DNA of 64,000 bases from Arthrobacter sp042667405 (GTDB lineage Bacteria; Actinomycetota; Actinomycetes; Actinomycetales; Micrococcaceae). The stretch spans positions 682,001 to 746,000 of the forward strand of contig NZ_JBHVAL010000001.1 of assembly GCF_042667405.1 (NCBI RefSeq), in the 5' to 3' direction. Shown one piece after another: positions 50,455-58,921 of this stretch. A program made the translations under genes and the position numbers. The notes beneath the pieces were generated by a model. That model did no database searches. It saw only the letters and a list, made by a program, of their open reading frames with translations, and had not been told where the DNA came from. The first letter of the stretch is position 1. Each line of letters opens with the position of its first letter.

Positions 50455-51089
50455 GCGCCGCCAACCTCACGATCGAAAATGTCGTCACTTCCGGGACGTT
50501 CTCCCTGGACGGCGGCACCTGGGACGTGGACAACAACGTCTGGATCATTGGGGACGATTCCGAATGCATCGTCATAGACCCCGCCCACAACCCCGCAGCG
50601 ATTGTGGACGCAGTCAACGGCCGGACCGTCAAAGCCATCCTGCTCACCCACGGCCACGATGACCACATCCGGTACGCAGGCGAGTTCCGCGAACTCGTCG
50701 ACGCACCCGTCTACCTGCACAAGGAAGACTGGATGCTTTGGCATGACGTCTTCCCCGGGGTCGATCCTGACAACTCCATCTCGGACGGAGACACCTTCGA
50801 AGTCGCTGGCGGAACGCTCAAGGCCGTCCACACGCCAGGACATTCACCTGGCTCGGTGTCGTTCCACCTGCCCAGTGAAGGCACCCTCTTCAGTGGGGAC
50901 ACACTCTTCCAAGGCGGCCCGGGAGCAACGGGGCGTTCCTACAGTGACTTCCCCACCATCATCGAGTCCATCAGGACCAAACTCCTGACACTGCCGGAGG
51001 AGACCGTGGTCCGCACCGGCCATGGAGACAGCACCACGATCGGTGCGGAGAAGCCGCAGCTCGATGAATGGATAGCACGCGGCCACTGA
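50451..51089 (+). CDS. Metallo-beta-lactamase-fold hydrolase, coupled to mscR
   Basis: 212 residues from GTG 50451. The metal motif THGHDDH and the second metal segment HTPGHSPGSVSFHL are intact, as is FSGDTLFQGG. It is a glyoxalase II-like hydrolase. Linkage to mscR suggests it releases mycothiol from the S-formylmycothiol product, completing formaldehyde detoxification; this step is inferred from location and is commonly proposed for the pair. Ends at a strong terminator. Confidence 0.92.
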   Translation: MSAANLTIENVVTSGTFSLDGGTWDVDNNVWIIGDDSECIVIDPAHNPAAIVDAVNGRTVKAILLTHGHDDHIRYAGEFRELVDAPVYLHKEDWMLWHDVFPGVDPDNSISDGDTFEVAGGTLKAVHTPGHSPGSVSFHLPSEGTLFSGDTLFQGGPGATGRSYSDFPTIIESIRTKLLTLPEETVVRTGHGDSTTIGAEKPQLDEWIARGH

Positions 51090-51093
51090 GCGG

Positions 51094-51134
51094 GGTCTGT
51101 GCTCAGCTGCCCGATCCGCAGCTGAGCACAGACC
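51094..51134. terminator. Bidirectional terminator between the hydrolase and lipoate ligase genes
   Basis: A perfect 17-bp inverted repeat (51094-51110 and 51118-51134) with a 7-base loop between convergent genes. Confidence 0.88.
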
Positions 51135-51166
51135 AGGGTACCGGGCCGGCCAGGGAACCGCGGCGA

Positions 51167-51916
51167 TCAGCCCAGGAGGGTGCGGAAGTCGCCGTCGACA
51201 ACGTCCGCATAACCGCGGTAAGCGTCGACCACCGCAGCCTCCACAGTGCCTACGTCAAGGTGTGGCAGCAAGTCGTTGGCGGCGCCGGCCGTCGCGGGAT
51301 CCCAATCCAGGCCCAGCGCCTCATAGCTGGCCGTCAGGACATCACGGATGGGCCCGGAATTTTCCACCACCACGACGGAGCTGAACAACCAGCCACCGGC
51401 GACAACGCGTTGGGCAGTGCCGATCAGTTTGATGCGGTGGGCGGGAAAGTCAGGGTCCTCGCCGTGGACGCTGAACTCGCCGGGGCAGTACTCCCCCGGG
51501 ATCTCGCCGACGGCGGCGTGGACACCAACACTTCGCAGCGCACCTGCCAGCAGCTCGCCGAATTCGGAGAAACGCGCCTTTGCCTGGACGATGGCGTCGG
51601 GGTGCGGCTCAATGTGGTCTATGACCAGCGTCCCTTGGTGATAGGCGGCTGCACGGCCTCCCGCCTTCCGGACGAGCGGCTCGAAGCCGTGTTCCCGGCA
51701 CGCCTCTTCGGCAGCAGCAAACCCTGGCAGGTTAGCGTCCCGCTGGCCAAAGGCAACGGTGGGTTGTGGCCGATACAAACGAAGCGAAGGCCCCAGTTGA
51801 CCACTGCGGGCACGCTTGAGCAACTCCAGGGCAAAGTCGAGGTCCCCTGCGGCACCCAGGGACTCCTGCTGCCGGTAGACGGTGAGCAGCTTGCCGGGGG
51901 CGGCGGCCTCGTGCAT
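51167..51916 (-). CDS. Lipoate-protein ligase / octanoyltransferase-like protein
   Basis: 249 residues. The BPL/LplA catalytic fold is recognisable: LRLYRPQPTVAFGQRDANLP, the RKAGGRAAAYHQGTLV loop and the catalytic lysine expected in IKLIGTAQRVV. Such enzymes attach lipoate or octanoate to the E2 and GcvH proteins. The ATG overlaps the thioesterase stop (TGATG). The gene lies in a three-gene unit with a thioesterase and a VTT-domain protein, behind a possible iron box. Confidence 0.83.
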   Translation of the reverse strand: MHEAAAPGKLLTVYRQQESLGAAGDLDFALELLKRARSGQLGPSLRLYRPQPTVAFGQRDANLPGFAAAEEACREHGFEPLVRKAGGRAAAYHQGTLVIDHIEPHPDAIVQAKARFSEFGELLAGALRSVGVHAAVGEIPGEYCPGEFSVHGEDPDFPAHRIKLIGTAQRVVAGGWLFSSVVVVENSGPIRDVLTASYEALGLDWDPATAGAANDLLPHLDVGTVEAAVVDAYRGYADVVDGDFRTLLG

Positions 51917-52719
51917 CAGCTCTTCCTCAATGTCAGGATCTGCTCGGCCCTGCCGAACGGCCCATCAATGTCGTGCAGTACCGTCGATGTCAAGCCAATG
52001 CCATCGGCGCCGAAGGACACTTTGTTGTCCAATCCAAGCCACTCGCCGGATGGCGCCCGGTACATGTGGATCTGCAGGTCCACGTTCGGGAAGATGTAGC
52101 TGTCTTTGCCCGGAGGGACACGCGCGGCGATGCCGTTGGCAGTGTCGACGAGGCCCATCAGCCGGGCAAGGTCGGTACTGTCCGCCTTATCCGTCAGTGG
52201 GTGGGATGTTCGGATCCATACCCTGCCAGACCCCGGGCGGTGCCCTTCCGCGATGCGCATCTCCAGGGAGCGGATGAATCCGCCTGGCCAAACACTGGCA
52301 CCATCCCAAGGCTTGCATTCATCCGGCGCGGGCATGGGTTCGTCTTCAACGGCGGCAACAGCACTGGTATCGCTGGTAATCATTCGCCAGGCGGCCGCAC
52401 GGATGGCTGTGCGCCCTCCGGCGGAAAGCTCGGCCTGGATCAGTTCGATGGTCCTTCCCGGCCTCAGCGTCGAGGTCGTGATCTGGAACTCTCCTCCGGG
52501 AATGAGACCAAGGATTTCGTAGCTGATCCGGGCAAGCCGGACATCGTTCCTGGGGTCATGCCGCATCAAGGCATCGGCGAGGATTCCCGAGGCCGGCGCC
52601 ATGTGTTGTTCGTGCGGATTCCATGCGCCCTGGGCATGGATCGTCGAACGGAAACGGCCGCCGCCCAACGATTCGTAATAGAAAACGCCGTCCGCCAGTT
52701 CCGGTAATGCAGTAGTCAA
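51916..52719 (-). CDS. Thioesterase family protein (acyl-CoA thioesterase-like)
   Basis: 267 residues from a TTG start at 52719 with AAAGG upstream. The two halves look like a double hot-dog fold: AQGAWNPHEQHMAPASGILA, then LARISYEILGLIPGGEFQI in the first, and VDTANGIAARVPPGKDSYIF with HMYRAPSGEWLGLDNKVS in the second. This is the pattern of actinobacterial TesB-like thioesterases. The natural substrate is unknown. It overlaps the lipoate ligase start and follows the VTT gene by 31 bp. Confidence 0.82.
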   Translation of the reverse strand: MTTALPELADGVFYYESLGGGRFRSTIHAQGAWNPHEQHMAPASGILADALMRHDPRNDVRLARISYEILGLIPGGEFQITTSTLRPGRTIELIQAELSAGGRTAIRAAAWRMITSDTSAVAAVEDEPMPAPDECKPWDGASVWPGGFIRSLEMRIAEGHRPGSGRVWIRTSHPLTDKADSTDLARLMGLVDTANGIAARVPPGKDSYIFPNVDLQIHMYRAPSGEWLGLDNKVSFGADGIGLTSTVLHDIDGPFGRAEQILTLRKS

Positions 52720-52750
52720 CCCGAGCCTTTCGCCGATCCAGCAGTAGAAC

Positions 52751-53239
52751 TCAGACCACTGTATCCGCTGATTTGGCTGCAGCCCGACGCTTGCGGATCA
52801 CAACGATCCAGACAAGCAAAGCAGCCAACACTGCAATGCCCAGCGCCGCCCCGACCGGCGAGGCCGCGGCCACCGCCAGCCACGTGTCCAGAGCCGCGAG
52901 TCCAATGGTGGCGTACAGGACCGCCCAGATAATGGAACCGATGACGGCCGCAGGTAGATACCTCCGAAGGGGCATCCGCGCAGCACCAGCTGCCAGGTTG
53001 ATCGCGGTCTGGAAGCCGATGGTGAGGAAGGAAAGCACGACGGCGTACGGCCCCCACCGCTGAATGAGGGCTTGGGCCCGGGCTGCTTTGGGCCGCTCCA
53101 GCGAGGTGCCGTAGCGGGTGTGCGCGAATCCGGCCACAACTCCGCGGCCGATCCAGTACGTGACATTGACGCGGATCATGACAATGGCGAAGAGCGCTGC
53201 AAGGGCAACGCCGAAGGGCAAACTCATGATCTGGTCCAC
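52751..53239 (-). CDS. VTT (DedA-like) membrane protein
   Basis: 162 residues from GTG 53239; ATG 53227 is an alternative start. Four to five hydrophobic segments, for example FGVALAALFAIVMIRVNV and VVLSFLTIGFQTAINLAAGA, and the VTT-type stretch GAARMPLRRYLPAAVIGSIIW. A basic tail (RKRRAAAKSA) follows the last helix. Family members flip or scramble lipids or help export; no specific role can be given. First gene of the unit, 5 bp from the predicted iron box. Confidence 0.78.
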   Translation of the reverse strand: MDQIMSLPFGVALAALFAIVMIRVNVTYWIGRGVVAGFAHTRYGTSLERPKAARAQALIQRWGPYAVVLSFLTIGFQTAINLAAGAARMPLRRYLPAAVIGSIIWAVLYATIGLAALDTWLAVAAASPVGAALGIAVLAALLVWIVVIRKRRAAAKSADTVV

Positions 53240-53243
53240 CCGA

Positions 53244-53259
53244 CTTAGGCTACCCTAAG
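53244..53259. promoter_or_regulatory. DtxR/IdeR-like box upstream of the VTT gene
   Basis: A perfect inverted repeat, CTTAGG-CTAC-CCTAAG. On the minus strand the core TTAGGGTAGCCTAA differs at one base from the DtxR/IdeR core TTAGGTTAGCCTAA. It is 5 bp upstream of the proposed GTG start and 61 bp upstream of the divergent gene. Confidence 0.5.
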
Positions 53260-53319
53260 CAGGACTTCAATCATGATTCGCTCCCGGCAACGGCAGCGGG
53301 TGAACCCTAGGATGGGTTA

Positions 53320-54294
53320 ATGGATCTCCGCCAGGCCGCCCAGGAGCTGTACGCCGTACTGCCCCGCGACTTCACCGCAGAACGGACATCCCTGGTGCGC
53401 GCGGCCAAAGAATCAGGCCAGAAGGAACTCGCCCAAGAGATCGGCCGGCTCCCCAAGCCGGCCGCAGGGGCCTGGGCCATCAACATGCTCTCAGTCCACA
53501 AGCCCGAGGTGATCGACGCCGTCGTACGATTTGGCGCCTCGCTGCGCGCAGCCCAGGCAGAATCGGATGCCGGGGCGTTCCGGGAACTGAGCCAACAACG
53601 GCAAGGGCAGCTGACGACCGCCGTTCACGCCGCCAAGGACCTGGCCGAAGAGTTGGGCGCGCCCCTGAGCGCAGCGGCGGCATCGGACACGGAACAAACC
53701 CTGCGTGCCGCCATGGCCGACGCCGGAGCCGCGCGGGCGGTGGCCACAGGAAGACTGGTCCGGGGGCTCAGTGGAAGCGGCTTCGAGTCAGTCGACCTTA
53801 CGGGCGCCACCGCGGCAGCTGGACCAGAAGATGCCGCAGACGCCGAAGAGCGCAGCGTTGGCGTTGGCGCCGCCAAGGCCAACAGGAGTACGGCGTCCGC
53901 CTCCGACGCACCCCCATCAAAAGCCAAGAGCTTAAAAGCAAAAGATCCGAAGGAACAGGCCACGTCCCTCGCCGACCGTCGCGCGGCCAAGCGGCAGGCC
54001 GCGTTGCAGGAAGCCCAGGACGAGTTTGATGCAGCGGACCGCGAAGCACTGGACGCGGAGAAGCAGGCATCCTCGGCATGGGACGTCGTCAACGAACTCG
54101 CCCGCCGGCGCTCCAAGGTCGAGGCCGACATTACGGAGGTGAAGAAGAGGCTGGCCTCCCTGGAGGCCGATCTCATTGGCATTACCCGGGATGCGGAGGC
54201 CGCCGAATCCGACAAGAAACTTGCAGTCAGGGCGGCCACCCAACTTCGACGCAGCGCGGACCAAGCACAGCGCCGCGTCGACAGGCTCAGCTAG
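53320..54294 (+). CDS. Coiled-coil protein of unknown function
   Basis: 324 residues. The N-terminal third is globular (LYAVLPRDFTAERTSLVRAA, then LPKPAAGAWAINML). A Ser/Ala/Lys-rich disordered linker (about 160-210) leads to a long charged coiled coil with heptads of Ala/Leu and Glu/Lys (AALQEAQDEFDAADREALDA, then RRSKVEADITEVKKRLASLE). No membrane helix. Similar proteins occur in Arthrobacter with no assigned function. The stop overlaps the stop of the convergent oxidoreductase gene (shared CTAG). Confidence 0.72.
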   Translation: MDLRQAAQELYAVLPRDFTAERTSLVRAAKESGQKELAQEIGRLPKPAAGAWAINMLSVHKPEVIDAVVRFGASLRAAQAESDAGAFRELSQQRQGQLTTAVHAAKDLAEELGAPLSAAAASDTEQTLRAAMADAGAARAVATGRLVRGLSGSGFESVDLTGATAAAGPEDAADAEERSVGVGAAKANRSTASASDAPPSKAKSLKAKDPKEQATSLADRRAAKRQAALQEAQDEFDAADREALDAEKQASSAWDVVNELARRRSKVEADITEVKKRLASLEADLIGITRDAEAAESDKKLAVRAATQLRRSADQAQRRVDRLS

Positions 54295-55799
54295 TCCTTC
54301 TTTTTACCCACCGTTTTCTGCAGGTGGTGGGTTGCCGGCCCTTCAAGATATTTTCCCTCCGGCGTGAACCTGGAGCCATGCAGGGGGCAGTCCCATGATT
54401 TCTCGGCATCGTTCCATGTCAGGAGCCCACCCAAGTGCGCGCAGCTGGCCGAGACCCTGCAGACCTTTCCATCGACCGTGGAGACAGCGGCGGGTTCGCC
54501 GTTGTACAGCCCGACGACTCCGCTTCCTTCCGGAGGCCGGGTTTCATCGGTGATCGCCGGGGCGCTCCTGACTTTGGCCTTGTCTTCAATGATGCGCTTG
54601 GTGGTACTGGCGTTCAGCCGGACAGCCTGCAGGGCGCCTTGGGGAGATGTGACCCGGTGATGGATGATCCTGGCCCAGTCGGACTGGCCACCCAGGATGT
54701 CCGAGGTGATGGACAATGCTGCGGCCACCCCGTTGCTCATCCCCCATTTGTTGTAGCCGGTGCCGAAGAAAATCCTGCCATGGCCCCGAGGGAGCTTGCC
54801 GAAGAAGGGAACAAGGTTGGTTGCCTGATAGTCCTGCGCCGACCACGTGTGCGTCACTTCCGCGCCGGGGTAGTGTTTGTTGGCCCATCCCAAGAGGTCG
54901 TTCAGGTGCTGCTGGGGCGATGCGGCCCGGCCACCGGTATGTCCGTAGCCACCCACCAGCAAAAGCTCACCCTCAGCTGTGGGGTGCGTGCGCTGCGACC
55001 GGGTAGGAGCGTCGATGGACAAGTACATGGCCTGCGGAAGTTGTGTCCCTGGCGATGGACGCAGTGCCGCAGCATAGGAACGGTTGGGTTCCAGCTTTGC
55101 GAAGTACAGGCCTCGGTCAAGGATGGGGGTGCCCGTGGCCACCACCACGGTGTCGGCAGTGAACGTTCCCTTGCGGGTGGAGACTTCCAACGGCAGGCTG
55201 GAGCCGACGTTCTGCACCTGCACTCCCTCGACTACCAGGCCCCCATGTTCCCGGATGTCTGCAGCAAGGGTGTCCAGGACCTCCATCGGGTGAATCTGCG
55301 CTTGGTCCTCCAATTCCAGCGCCTCAATCACCGGAAAGGGCAATCCCGCGTCCCGACTGAAGTGGACCTCCAAACCTGCGTCCCGCGACACCGCAGCCTC
55401 CTTGCGGAGCCGCTGGGCGCCGTCGTCGGAAGTGGCGAAGGTGACCGCAGTCCGGCGCTGGAACGGAACGCCCTGCTGTTCCAGATACTGCGTGAGCCAT
55501 GCCTGGCCGGACTTGTTTGCTTCCACATAGGCCTGCACCACTTTGAGGGAGTACTGCCCCCGGAGGGCGGACAGCGCTCCGCCCTGGAGCAGGCTCAGCT
55601 TGCCTGTGGTGTTGCCGGTGGTTACGGCCCCGAGGGTGCGCGCTTCGAAGACCACCACGCGCTGGCCGGAGCGGGACAGCAGCAATGCCGTCACCATCCC
55701 CGTCAGCCCGGCACCGACCACGATGGTGTCGAAGTGCTTTTCCTCGGGGATGGCGTCAGAGGTAAAGCGGGATTCCCTGTCCAACCACAGCGATTTCAT
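54291..55799 (-). CDS. FAD-dependent oxidoreductase with C-terminal Rieske domain
   Basis: 502 residues from ATG 55799 (GCAGGTC upstream). The N-terminal DAO-type FAD domain begins TIVVGAGLTGMVTALLL, with a flavin-linked segment TTGNTTGKLSLLQGG and a C-terminal part of the domain around FFGTGYNKWGMSNGVAAA. Residues from about 410 form a Rieske [2Fe-2S] domain with the ligands CAHLGG and CPLHGSRF. This fusion is known from actinobacteria and bacilli, where the natural substrate is undefined. No signal peptide. Overlaps the coiled-coil gene at the stop by 4 bp. Confidence 0.88.
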   Translation of the reverse strand: MKSLWLDRESRFTSDAIPEEKHFDTIVVGAGLTGMVTALLLSRSGQRVVVFEARTLGAVTTGNTTGKLSLLQGGALSALRGQYSLKVVQAYVEANKSGQAWLTQYLEQQGVPFQRRTAVTFATSDDGAQRLRKEAAVSRDAGLEVHFSRDAGLPFPVIEALELEDQAQIHPMEVLDTLAADIREHGGLVVEGVQVQNVGSSLPLEVSTRKGTFTADTVVVATGTPILDRGLYFAKLEPNRSYAAALRPSPGTQLPQAMYLSIDAPTRSQRTHPTAEGELLLVGGYGHTGGRAASPQQHLNDLLGWANKHYPGAEVTHTWSAQDYQATNLVPFFGKLPRGHGRIFFGTGYNKWGMSNGVAAALSITSDILGGQSDWARIIHHRVTSPQGALQAVRLNASTTKRIIEDKAKVRSAPAITDETRPPEGSGVVGLYNGEPAAVSTVDGKVCRVSASCAHLGGLLTWNDAEKSWDCPLHGSRFTPEGKYLEGPATHHLQKTVGKKKD

Positions 55800-55865
55800 C
55801 GATTGACCTGCCTTCCAGTCCACTGGCACGCGGTATGGAAACGCTAGGCCGGTCTGTGGTGCTTA

Positions 55866-56357
55866 TCAAGGGGTGGCGGCCCCTGTGGCCAAAGCGGCCG
55901 CGCGGCGGAGCTCCTCGTCAGGGTCCGTAGACCACCGCTCCAGTACGCGTTCAGCACGTTCCCTGGCGCGCCCGTCCAGCCGGTTCAGCAGGGGTCGCAC
56001 GACATCCGTAGCGAGGGGATCAACCAATTCCCTGGTTCCGGCCTGCCTGATAAAGCCTTCTATGCGCGTAAGGTCTGTGTTGACCAGGACACCGACTTTG
56101 CTTTGCAGCAGGACGACGGCGGCCAGCCTCCGCTCATAGACCGGTTCCTCCCACAGTTCCGAACTCAGCGCGGTGATGTCATCGTGCTCGAGGTTCTTGT
56201 GCCGCTTCAGCGCATCGCGCACCGTTCCCCGGACGGCTCCGACGGACGCGCCATAGACCTTCAGCCCGCCGCCCAGGCGCTCGGAAGCCTCAGCAGCTTT
56301 TTCCCAGGTCGATTCCATTTGCAAGGTGTAGTCCACGAATTCACCGGCATCACTCAC
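55866..56357 (-). CDS. AlkD-like DNA alkylation repair protein, short
   Basis: 163 residues from GTG 56357. HEAT-like repeat pattern resembling the N-terminal and middle parts of AlkD: KVYGASVGAVRGTVRDALKR, then SSELWEEPVYERRLAAVVLL. AlkD proteins are about 220-240 residues, so the C-terminal repeats and the catalytic Asp/Trp region appear to be missing. It may be a divergent or reduced form. Divergent from the DUF1016 gene, 60 bp away. Confidence 0.55.
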   Translation of the reverse strand: MSDAGEFVDYTLQMESTWEKAAEASERLGGGLKVYGASVGAVRGTVRDALKRHKNLEHDDITALSSELWEEPVYERRLAAVVLLQSKVGVLVNTDLTRIEGFIRQAGTRELVDPLATDVVRPLLNRLDGRARERAERVLERWSTDPDEELRRAAALATGAATP

Positions 56358-56417
56358 CTGTCTATTTTGTCAGTGCCCACCCATAGCGTGGTGGCAACAG
56401 CAATCGACAGGAGCATC

Positions 56418-57506
56418 ATGCCATCCAAAGAGCTCGCCACCGAGGCCTCGTTTCCGGGCGTTCCGGCGGCTTCCTCCATGCCTGATTGGTATCCCGCTTT
56501 GCTCAGCACCGTGGCGCGGGAGGTCCGGGTGGGCAGGACCCGCGCCATGGCGGCAGCCAACTCGGAGCTGCTGAATTCGTACTGGAGCATCGGCCGGCAA
56601 CTGGCCGAGCGTGAATCCGAGCAGGGCTGGGGCGCGAAGGTTGTCACGCGGTTGTCCGCTGATATCCGTGCCCGGTTTCCCGAAGCCAAGGGCTTCTCCC
56701 CCAGGAACCTGCGGTACATGAAGAGTTTCGCCCAGGCGTGGCCGGACTTCCCGATGTTGCAAGCGCCGCTTGCAACATTGCCCTGGTACCACCAGATCGC
56801 CCTTCTGGAAAAGCTCGACGACGCCGCGACCCGCCTTTGGTACGCGGCGGCGGCAGCGCAGTACGGATGGTCGCGCAACGTCCTGACACACCAGATCTCC
56901 ACCCGCCTGCACGAACGTTCCGGGCAGGCGATCACAAATTTCAAGTCCACCATGGTTCCGGCCGACTCGGACCTGGCCCAGCAGGCCACCAAGGACCCCT
57001 ATGTCTTTGACTTCCTGGCGATGAGCGATCGCCATACCGAACGGGACCTGGAGCTGCAGTTGGTGAAACACGTGGAGAAATTCCTGTTGGAACTGGGCCA
57101 GGGTTTCGCCTTTGTCGGCGAACAGGTCCGGCTGGAGATCGCCGGAGATGAGTTCTTCGCGGATTTGCTCTTCTACCATCTGAAGCTGCGGTGCTACATG
57201 GTGATCGAGCTCAAAGCCGTGAAGTTCGAGCCAGGTTTCCTTGGCCAGCTGGGTATGTACATGGCAGCCGTCGATGACCTCATGGCACACCCTGACGATA
57301 AACCCACCATAGGCTTGCTGCTGTGCAAGGAGAAGAACAGCGTCGTGGCTGAGTACGCCTTGCGGGGGTTTAACGCACCCGTGGGAATCGCGGAGTGGCG
57401 GACATCGCTGGCAGATTCGCTGCCTGATGAGTTGGTTGCGAGCCTGCCGAGCATCGAGACACTGGAAGCCGAGTTGGCCAGCGAGGCTGCGCGGCTACAG
57501 GGTTAG
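56418..57506 (+). CDS. DUF1016/YhcG-type PDDEXK nuclease
   Basis: 362 residues from ATG 56418 with CAGGAG upstream; the open frame before it is not coding. The N-terminal DUF1016 helical domain (NSELLNSYWSIGRQLAERES, then GFSPRNLRYMKSFAQAWPDF) is followed by a PDDEXK nuclease domain from about residue 200, with EEK-like residues EIAGDEFFADLLFYH and VIELKAVKFEPGFLGQL (the acidic E-x-K core). Such proteins are found in defence islands and mobile regions; the exact role is unsettled. A DUF222/HNH gene follows after 42 bp. Confidence 0.9.
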   Translation: MPSKELATEASFPGVPAASSMPDWYPALLSTVAREVRVGRTRAMAAANSELLNSYWSIGRQLAERESEQGWGAKVVTRLSADIRARFPEAKGFSPRNLRYMKSFAQAWPDFPMLQAPLATLPWYHQIALLEKLDDAATRLWYAAAAAQYGWSRNVLTHQISTRLHERSGQAITNFKSTMVPADSDLAQQATKDPYVFDFLAMSDRHTERDLELQLVKHVEKFLLELGQGFAFVGEQVRLEIAGDEFFADLLFYHLKLRCYMVIELKAVKFEPGFLGQLGMYMAAVDDLMAHPDDKPTIGLLLCKEKNSVVAEYALRGFNAPVGIAEWRTSLADSLPDELVASLPSIETLEAELASEAARLQG

Positions 57507-57548
57507 CAGCCGGCCAATATTGTCGGAGCCTGCTGGCAGAGTAGGAAC

Positions 57549-58916
57549 ATGGGACGCAAGCCGGAGAGACGAGTTGGTGCAGGAGCCAGCGCTGCCGTGG
57601 TGCCAGCTCTTCCGGCGAGTACCGTGCCCGCGGATGTAGCGGCCAATCTCGATCCAGCCTCCGCCAGTCCCGGCACCATAAGCAAAGACCTGATCAACCA
57701 GCTCCGGGTGCTGGAGGACATGAAGTCGGCTATTTCGGGGTTGCAGGCCAAGATCACTGTTGCCTTCGACCTCGCCCAGCGTGCTGAGCAGGCCGAGGCG
57801 GGGGTGCCGGCTTCCGAACGCGGCAAGGGTGTGGGGGCGCAGGTGGCGCTGGCGCGGCGGGAATCCCCCAACCGTGGTTCCCGGCTCCTGGGCTTGGCGA
57901 AGGCATTGGTGACGGAAATGCCGCGCACCATGGCTGCAGTCGATGCAGGACTCTTGAATGAGTGGCGGGCCACGCTGATCGTCAAAGAAACAGCGTGCCT
58001 GTCCGTCGAAGACCGGGCGGCTGTGGATGAAGAACTCGCCGCGGACGCGGGTACCTTCGACGGGGCCGGAGACAAGACCGTTGTCGCCGCTACGAAAGCC
58101 GCCGCCTACCGCCGTGATCCTCGTTCGGTAACCCAAAGGGCTGCACATGCCGCGAACGAGAGGACCGTAAGTCTCCGCCCGGCACCGGACACCATGACCA
58201 TCTTGACCGCACTGCTTCCGGTAGCCCAAGGCGTCGCAGCCTATGCTGCGCTCACCCGAGCCGCTGACTCAGCCCGGTCCCGCCCGGGAGGTGAAGAACG
58301 CGGTCGCGGCCAAATTATGGCCGACACCCTGGTTGAACGGATCACTGGCACGTCCGCCGGCTATTCAGGGATAGACCTGCAGCTTGTGATGACAGACCGC
58401 ACCCTCCTGGCCGGTGACTCCGAACCAGCGCGGCTGACCGGCTACGGGGTTGTCCCGGCCGAGTGGGCCAGGGACCTTGTGTCCACAACGAAGGCTCACT
58501 GCGATCCGGACAGTGACTTCAACGTTTGGCTTCGCCGTCTCTACACGGCACCCGGAACCGGAGAACTCCTCGCTACGGATTCCCGGGCCCGCTTCTTTCC
58601 TCCGGGAATGCGACGCTTCCTCGAAGTACGTGACAACTTGTGCCGCACGCCGTACTGCGACGCACCTATCCGCCACATCGACCACGTCATCCCCTGGCGC
58701 CACGGCGGACACACCTCGTTGGACAACGGCGCAGGACTCTGTGAAGCCTGCAACCACACCAAAGAGGTCCCCGGTTGGACCGGCAGAACGGTTCCGGGCA
58801 GCAACCGCGCAGGCGCCGGCCACATCTTGGACGTCCAAACCCCCACTGGGCATAGCTACCGCTCACAGGCCCCTCCCCTGCCAGGACACCTGCGTGCCGC
58901 GGTAGATTCCACCTGA
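57549..58916 (+). CDS. DUF222 domain HNH endonuclease
   Basis: 455 residues. A long DUF222 (REP13E12-type) helical region from about residue 45 (INQLRVLEDMKSAISGLQAK, then SLRPAPDTMTILTALLPVAQ) is followed by an HNH domain near the C-terminus with CRTPYCDAPIRHIDHVIPWR and LCEACNHTKEVPG. The zinc cysteines are CxxxxC and CxxC, and the His pair is HIDH. Such genes are multicopy in Arthrobacter and mycobacteria and are treated as a mobile-like repetitive family. Converges on the iron transporter operon with a 5-bp gap. Confidence 0.93.
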   Translation: MGRKPERRVGAGASAAVVPALPASTVPADVAANLDPASASPGTISKDLINQLRVLEDMKSAISGLQAKITVAFDLAQRAEQAEAGVPASERGKGVGAQVALARRESPNRGSRLLGLAKALVTEMPRTMAAVDAGLLNEWRATLIVKETACLSVEDRAAVDEELAADAGTFDGAGDKTVVAATKAAAYRRDPRSVTQRAAHAANERTVSLRPAPDTMTILTALLPVAQGVAAYAALTRAADSARSRPGGEERGRGQIMADTLVERITGTSAGYSGIDLQLVMTDRTLLAGDSEPARLTGYGVVPAEWARDLVSTTKAHCDPDSDFNVWLRRLYTAPGTGELLATDSRARFFPPGMRRFLEVRDNLCRTPYCDAPIRHIDHVIPWRHGGHTSLDNGAGLCEACNHTKEVPGWTGRTVPGSNRAGAGHILDVQTPTGHSYRSQAPPLPGHLRAAVDST

Positions 58917-58921
58917 GCCGG

